64,000 bases of DNA, taken from assembly GCA_002395835.1 (NCBI GenBank), contig DGVD01000007.1, forward strand, positions 43,270-107,269, read 5' to 3'. The notes below the pieces were generated by a model. That model was not told where the DNA came from. It did no database searches and saw nothing but the letters and a program-made list of their open reading frames with translations. A program made the position numbers and the translations under genes. This DNA comes from Bacteroidales bacterium UBA4293 (lineage in GTDB: Bacteria; Bacteroidota; Bacteroidia; Bacteroidales; Bacteroidaceae). Shown here one piece after another: positions 60,379-64,000 of this stretch. Position 1 is the first letter of the stretch. The number at the start of each line of letters is the position of its first letter.

Positions 60379-60981
60379 ATGGAGATCAAAAGCGCAGAAT
60401 TTGTTATCAGCAATACAGATTACCGGAAGTGTCCTGAAGGGAACCTGAACGAGTATGCCTTCATCGGGCGGTCCAATGTGGGAAAGTCCAGTCTTATCAA
60501 CATGCTCACGGGGCGTAAGAAGCTGGCCCTCACTTCCGCTACTCCGGGAAAGACGCTGCTCATCAATCACTTCCTCATCAACCAGTCCTGGTACCTGGTG
60601 GACCTGCCGGGCTATGGCTATGCACAGCGTTCCAAGAAGATGCAGGACCAAATCCAACAGATTATCCAGTCGTATATTCTGAACCGCCCTCAGATGGCAT
60701 GCCTCTTCCTGCTCATCGACAGCCGGCTGGAGCCTCAGAAAATAGACCTGGAGTTCCTGGAGTGGCTGGGCGAGAACGGCATCCCCTTTGCCATCATCTT
60801 TACCAAGGCCGACAAGCTGGGCTCTGGTCGAGTAAAGGTAAACGTGCGGAACTACCTCCAGAAGCTGGAAGAGCAGTGGGAAACCCTTCCCCCTCATTTC
60901 ATCTCCAGCAGTGAGGACCGTACCGGAAGAGACGAAATCCTAAACTATATAGACGAAATTAATAAAGCACAACATGAATAA
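60379..60981 (+). CDS. engB: Ribosome biogenesis GTPase EngB (YihA/YsxC)
   Basis: An essential GTPase for large-subunit assembly in many bacteria. It has 200 residues with G1 GRSNVGKSSLINML (~29), G2 TSATPGKT (~54), G3 DLPGYGYA (~75), G4 TKADKLG (~142) and G5 ISSSED near 176. It overlaps the following pfkB-family gene by 8 nt. Its codon use is GC-rich compared with the left of the window. Confidence 0.96.
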   Translation: MEIKSAEFVISNTDYRKCPEGNLNEYAFIGRSNVGKSSLINMLTGRKKLALTSATPGKTLLINHFLINQSWYLVDLPGYGYAQRSKKMQDQIQQIIQSYILNRPQMACLFLLIDSRLEPQKIDLEFLEWLGENGIPFAIIFTKADKLGSGRVKVNVRNYLQKLEEQWETLPPHFISSSEDRTGRDEILNYIDEINKAQHE

Positions 60982-61873
60982 GAGAATCTGCTGTATCGGG
61001 CATATCACCCGAGATAAGATTATCACTCCCGATGCCACCACTTACCTGAACGGTGGAACCTCCTACTACTTTGCACACGGCATCAGCCACCTGAAGAACC
61101 CTAATTTCCAGTTGGTCACTTCCCTGGCAGAACAGGACATGAACGCGGTGGAAGAAATCCGTGCCAAGGGCATCGATGTCATTGTCTTCCCTAGTCAGAA
61201 CACCGTATATTTCGAGAACAAGTATGGAGCCAACCAGGACAACCGCACCCAGCGTGTGCTGGCTCAGGCAGATCCTTTCAAGGTGGACCAGTTCATCCCT
61301 ATCAAGGCCGACTACTACCACCTGGGCAGTCTCTTGGCCGAGGATTTTCCTTTCGAACTAGTGCGCTACCTCTCTACCAAGGGCATGGTGAGCCTGGACG
61401 TGCAGGGCTACCTGCGTCATGTAAACGGAGAGCAAGTAGAGGCGGTAGACTGGGCTTGGAAACGCGAAACCCTGAAGTATGTAGATATCCTCAAGGTAAA
61501 CGAGCATGAAATGTATGTGCTCACAGGAGAACACGAGGTAGATAAAGCGGCTATGCGACTGGCAGAATGGGGTGTACGTGAGGTCATCATCACCGAGGGC
61601 AGTCTGGGCTCCTTCATCTACTCAGACCATAAGCTCATCAAGATTAAGGCCTACCCTCCTAAGAAGATTGTAGATGCCACAGGCTGTGGAGACACCTACA
61701 TGACCGGTTACCTCTACATGCGTGCTCAGGGTGCTTCCATCCGGGAGTCAGGCTGTTTCGCAGCAGCCATGTCCACCCTGAAACTGGAAGGCTTCGGACC
61801 CTTCGGAGGCACCATGGAAGACATCCGTAGAGTCATAGACCACCGGGAGCTGGAACTAGACATCATCAAATAA
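60974..61873 (+). CDS. PfkB family carbohydrate/nucleoside kinase
   Basis: A 299-residue ribokinase-fold enzyme. The N terminus CCIGHITRDKIITPDATTYLNGGTSYY (in parts; NGGTSYYFAHG is the di-Gly lid region), and the catalytic VDATGCGDTYMTGYLYM (~232, with the general-base Asp in GCGDT) and anion-hole motif. The substrate is unknown (sugar, nucleoside or inositol). It overlaps engB by 8 nt. No terminator is seen; a coding-like remnant begins right after its stop. Confidence 0.88.
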   Translation: MNKRICCIGHITRDKIITPDATTYLNGGTSYYFAHGISHLKNPNFQLVTSLAEQDMNAVEEIRAKGIDVIVFPSQNTVYFENKYGANQDNRTQRVLAQADPFKVDQFIPIKADYYHLGSLLAEDFPFELVRYLSTKGMVSLDVQGYLRHVNGEQVEAVDWAWKRETLKYVDILKVNEHEMYVLTGEHEVDKAAMRLAEWGVREVIITEGSLGSFIYSDHKLIKIKAYPPKKIVDATGCGDTYMTGYLYMRAQGASIRESGCFAAAMSTLKLEGFGPFGGTMEDIRRVIDHRELELDIIK

Positions 61874-61878
61874 AAAAA

Positions 61879-61956
61879 CTGGTACGCGTACACGTAAAGA
61901 AAGACGGCACCCTCTCCTGGGAGAAAGTGCACATGAGTTATACGGCAAAGAAATAA
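61879..61956 (+). pseudogene. Coding-like remnant without a start codon
   Basis: Directly after the pfkB stop, one frame (starting CTG at 61879) reads 25 codons, L V R V H V K K D G T L S W E K and then V H M S Y T A K K, before TAA at 61954-61956. The codons are well chosen and GC-rich at the third position like the neighbours on the left. There is no in-frame ATG or GTG before the fragment, only one near its end. It is probably the 3' end of a lost gene. I do not recognise the protein. Confidence 0.45.
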
Positions 61957-61961
61957 GGGGG

Positions 61962-62618
61962 TTAAGGTTTATCCCTATAGAAAGTAGCAACTTCAGTACA
62001 CTTATCCATTTCAAAATTATAGAGCGGATAGGGAGCAGCATTCCCCTCTACAAAAGACATCTGGATATTATTAAAATCATCCAGAGCCAGTTTTACAGTA
62101 CAATATTGAGTTTCCCCATCATAAAATTTATCCACCCTTCTCATCTTCGCTATGGCATATTTCAGGCTGTTATGCAGGCTAAAAGTATAAATGTTCCAAG
62201 CCTCCTCCATTTTGATGAATGAGCCACAAAAACCCTTGCTGTTCCTTATATTCACACAATCCTCTATAACCCATTCACACTGCGAGTTCACAGGATCCAA
62301 TTCCAGTTCATAGACAAAAGTGATTCCATCCTTCATCAACCCAGGGTGAACTATATTAAATGTACCCGTAAAAAGTTCAAGGGCTTCCCGCCTAGTGAGC
62401 GGTCTGGATGGGGCTTTCACCTCCTCCTTCACCTCCTCATTTTCTGTCAAAGCACTAGAATCTGGCTTCAGCTGCACACTATCCACCACGTTCTGGCTCA
62501 CATCAGATTCTGCCCTAACAGTGTCCTCATTGACATGGTCAACCGGGACCTTATCGGATTTCATCTGATTACATGAAACCAATGCTGCCAAGACTGTCAA
62601 ATATATAACTCTCTTCAT
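61962..62618 (-). CDS. Lipoprotein of unknown function
   Basis: A 218-residue protein with leader MKRVIYLTVLAALVSCNQ (Cys ~16) followed by an acidic, Ser/Val-rich linker (~20-70). The rest is a compact domain with several Cys (CEWVIEDCVNIRN) and no motif I recognise. Base composition is noticeably more AT-rich than the genes to the left. It is likely co-transcribed with the lipoprotein gene upstream (40-nt gap). Confidence 0.72.
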   Translation of the reverse strand: MKRVIYLTVLAALVSCNQMKSDKVPVDHVNEDTVRAESDVSQNVVDSVQLKPDSSALTENEEVKEEVKAPSRPLTRREALELFTGTFNIVHPGLMKDGITFVYELELDPVNSQCEWVIEDCVNIRNSKGFCGSFIKMEEAWNIYTFSLHNSLKYAIAKMRRVDKFYDGETQYCTVKLALDDFNNIQMSFVEGNAAPYPLYNFEMDKCTEVATFYRDKP

Positions 62619-62657
62619 ATCTCGAATTCATTTACCTCCCATTATCCTTCCCCTAAA

Positions 62658-63221
62658 TTAACGTTTAGGATTCCAGTCCTTTACCAGTTCTATCAGACGG
62701 CCCACAGCTTCCTTATCCTCTGCCAGATAGTAGACCGAATAATCCACCCACTTCCCGTTCATCAGATAGCATTTCTCACAGAAACGAATGTTAGGCTCTT
62801 CGGCCATTCGGCCCGAAATGATGTAATAGTCCTTCCCTTCCTCTTCACATACGTTGTTAGCATCCGAAAGTTGTTTCACCGCATCAGAAATGCTCCATTC
62901 CTCCACATTCGGTTCCACAAACATCACCATAGATATTTGATGTTCCTGCTGGTCAGGATAATGGAAACGAGCCGTTCCCGGTTCTGCCGTGCCCACCACG
63001 AAGAAATCCGGATAGCTCACTTCCACCCCGTTTTCACCATCTCTATACGTTCTCATTTTGGCAGCATCTATACGCTCCTTCAGCCCAGGCGCCACTTCTG
63101 GACTCTCTTCTATGACCACACTTCCCAGGTGTGATCCTGGCTGGTTTTCCTCTTTATTCTGCCCTCCACAAGAAAGAAGGGAGAAGGTAAGGAACATATA
63201 CATGAAAAGGTTCTTATTCAT
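62658..63221 (-). CDS. Lipoprotein of unknown function
   Basis: A 187-residue protein with leader MNKNLFMYMFLTFSLLSCGG (Cys ~18), a short acidic linker, and a domain (~70-187) in which YPDFFVVGTAEPG and a Cys pair (FCEKCYLMNG) stand out. No named family was recognised. It overlaps the truncated BRO-N gene by 4 nt (ATGA), so it would be translationally coupled to it if that gene is expressed. Confidence 0.72.
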   Translation of the reverse strand: MNKNLFMYMFLTFSLLSCGGQNKEENQPGSHLGSVVIEESPEVAPGLKERIDAAKMRTYRDGENGVEVSYPDFFVVGTAEPGTARFHYPDQQEHQISMVMFVEPNVEEWSISDAVKQLSDANNVCEEEGKDYYIISGRMAEEPNIRFCEKCYLMNGKWVDYSVYYLAEDKEAVGRLIELVKDWNPKR

Positions 63222-63502
63222 ATTGTTTGGTTTATATAGTTCTCAAGTGAATTCGTGTTGTATAACTTCCCATCGGCAGCACGGAATTTCAGTTGGGTAG
63301 TGGCACTAACCAACTCACTATTTTCCTTCCTCAGCTTCGCTTTGAGGTACTTCCAGTAGTTACGGGTTTTCTGGTAGTCGTCCTGTTCGTTGATGGCTCC
63401 AACGACATCAAGCACAGAGAACCACCACTTATTTTGAGCATCGTCCCAGATGGCCCTGACTTCGTGGTCCTTATAAAAACGTATCGACTTCTTGTTTTGC
63501 AT
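63218..63502 (-). pseudogene. Truncated BRO-N (phage antirepressor/DinD-like) gene
   Basis: A 94-residue frame whose first ~75 residues match BRO family N-terminal domains: SIRFYKDHEVRAIWDDAQNK (1-~25), WWFSVLDVVGAI, RNYWKYLKAKLRKENSEL and LKFRAADGKLY. Intact relatives continue past this with a TEGI-like helix and a further 100-200 residues. Here the frame ends with SLENYINQTI, which looks unrelated. BRO-N proteins are usually phage- or plasmid-borne DNA-binding proteins or are linked with DinD. This is probably a broken mobile-element gene, although a short protein could still be made. Confidence 0.75.
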
Positions 63503-63564
63503 AACAATATCACTGGTTTGTAAAAGTAGTGAAAAATACTGAATTGTGCAATAAACTTCTTACC

Positions 63565-63599
63565 TTTTCTCAAATGGGGACAGGTACAATTTGAGAAAA
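63565..63599. repeat. 11-bp inverted repeat around GGGGACAGGTACA
   Basis: TTTTCTCAAAT (63565-63575) and ATTTGAGAAAA (63589-63599) are perfect complements separated by the 13-nt loop GGGGACAGGTACA. The loop recalls the GGGACAGGTAC core of some REP-type palindromes, by memory only. Confidence 0.6.
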
Positions 63600-63931
63600 T
63601 GGTATAGGCTAGGCTCTAGGTACTTAGCTGTGTAGTAGACTGATTTTAGTTGACTACTTTTAGTCTTAAAACCTAAAAGTTATTGACTCGGTTCAATAAT
63701 AAAACTGTAAATAATTTACTTAAACCTTTTAGTACTAAGATTAGTTGACTTCAAGTCCAGAGTAAAGCCAGATCGGTTTTTGCAGTCAAAGGCAAAGTTT
63801 TATCAGTCTTTGCATGCAAAGGTAAATAAATACCAGTGTTAGTCCAAGACATCCTCATATTTTTATTCAAATATCTTTTCATACTAACCCGAGACTGCTT
63901 TTTATATACCTCTCCCTATAGCTAATCCAGT

Positions 63932-63957
63932 GCTTCTGACGTTCACCCGTCAGAAGC
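63932..63957. repeat. 10-bp hairpin near window end
   Basis: GCTTCTGACG (63932-63941) and CGTCAGAAGC (63948-63957) with loop TTCACC. No T-run follows, so it is not a typical terminator. Confidence 0.6.
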
Positions 63958-64000
63958 GCGGCCTGGCTGGGTGTATGCATTCCGATGCTCATATGTGGGC

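Larger units (their letters stand above)
63503..64000. other. Non-coding end region rich in palindromes
   Basis: No convincing gene is seen in these ~500 bases. They hold several inverted repeats: ACTTTTAG / CTAAAAGT (63656-63680), CTTTGCATGCAAAG (63808-63821, a perfect palindrome), a minus-strand -7 box TACCTTTG (63817-63824) and the hairpins listed separately. The sequence is AT-rich until ~63930, then turns GC-rich. It may be intergenic, an element boundary, or the promoter region of a gene outside the window. Confidence 0.6.

Noticed and set aside
60235..60897. 220-codon minus-strand frame over engB
   Set aside because: Antisense to a clear GTPase with all G motifs; it also crosses both facing promoters of recR/engB.

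Overview
The window looks like an ordinary chromosomal stretch of a member of the Bacteroidales, most likely a Bacteroides/Phocaeicola-type gut bacterium. The evidence is mixed. Almost every transcription unit has a TAnnTTTG box (the Bacteroidetes -7 element) in front of it, and there are almost no Shine-Dalgarno sequences. The gene content also fits: serine palmitoyltransferase for sphingolipids, a class III fructose bisphosphatase, an OprO/OprP-type porin, a periplasmic GH35-like enzyme, and many lipoproteins with a Cys right after a short hydrophobic leader. The species cannot be fixed from the sequence alone.

Layout. 0-11.7 kb: end of a MATE exporter, folate salvage (5-formyl-THF cyclo-ligase), gluconeogenic fbp with nudC and a 5'-nucleotidase lipoprotein, phosphosugar mutase, rlmH, a secreted EEP-family hydrolase, pepD and a Skp/OmpH-like lipoprotein. 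11.7-15.4 kb: a 23-bp tandem palindromic repeat, a lipid kinase divergent from serine palmitoyltransferase, tRNA-Pro and trmN6. 15.5-21.7 kb: a plus-strand run of lon, tgt (without its usual zinc cysteines), an LptG-type permease, a YitT protein and a thioesterase. 21.7-27.3 kb: a minus-strand three-gene signalling operon consisting of a 1421-aa double sensor-kinase-like protein, a LuxR-like response regulator and a small AbgT-like membrane protein. 27.4-31.5 kb: LacI regulator, rsmG, metallo-hydrolase, porin and lipoprotein. 31.5-39.2 kb: minus-strand housekeeping genes (pheT-yebC-TSCPD, dnaB, tatA-tatC-ispE, a Crp/Fnr regulator). 39.3-43.7 kb: uridine kinase, MltF-like transglycosylase, an envelope protein and a GH35-like enzyme.

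43.7-54.5 kb: a Dna2-like nuclease-helicase, a short MetH without the reactivation domain at the end of a DMP19-lipoprotein-smpB-metH operon, a TauE/SafE permease, deoD and a PBP4-type carboxypeptidase. 54.5-58.7 kb: two tandem tRNA-Asp genes, tRNA-Thr, glmM and two different acidic amino acid transporters, all on the minus strand and apparently fed from one promoter. 58.7-61.9 kb: recR-membrane protein-GNAT divergent from engB-pfkB. 61.9-64 kb: a compositionally different end with a coding-like gene remnant, two lipoproteins, a truncated BRO-N (phage antirepressor-type) gene and about 500 bases of non-coding, palindrome-rich DNA.

Themes. Many genes act on RNA or translation (rlmH, trmN6, tgt, rsmG, pheT, smpB, engB, tRNAs). 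Envelope building is the second theme (spt, lptG-like, porin, tat, mltF, dacB, glmM). By eye, GC content rises from the AT-rich left half to about 47-61.9 kb, then falls abruptly. No CRISPR array, complete insertion sequence, prophage or biosynthetic cluster was seen. The most distinctive items are the fused double sensor kinase operon, the Dna2-like protein, the cysteine-free Tgt, the shortened MetH, the 23-bp repeat, and four genes whose start codon lies exactly 4 nt after the -7 box, which implies leaderless mRNAs.
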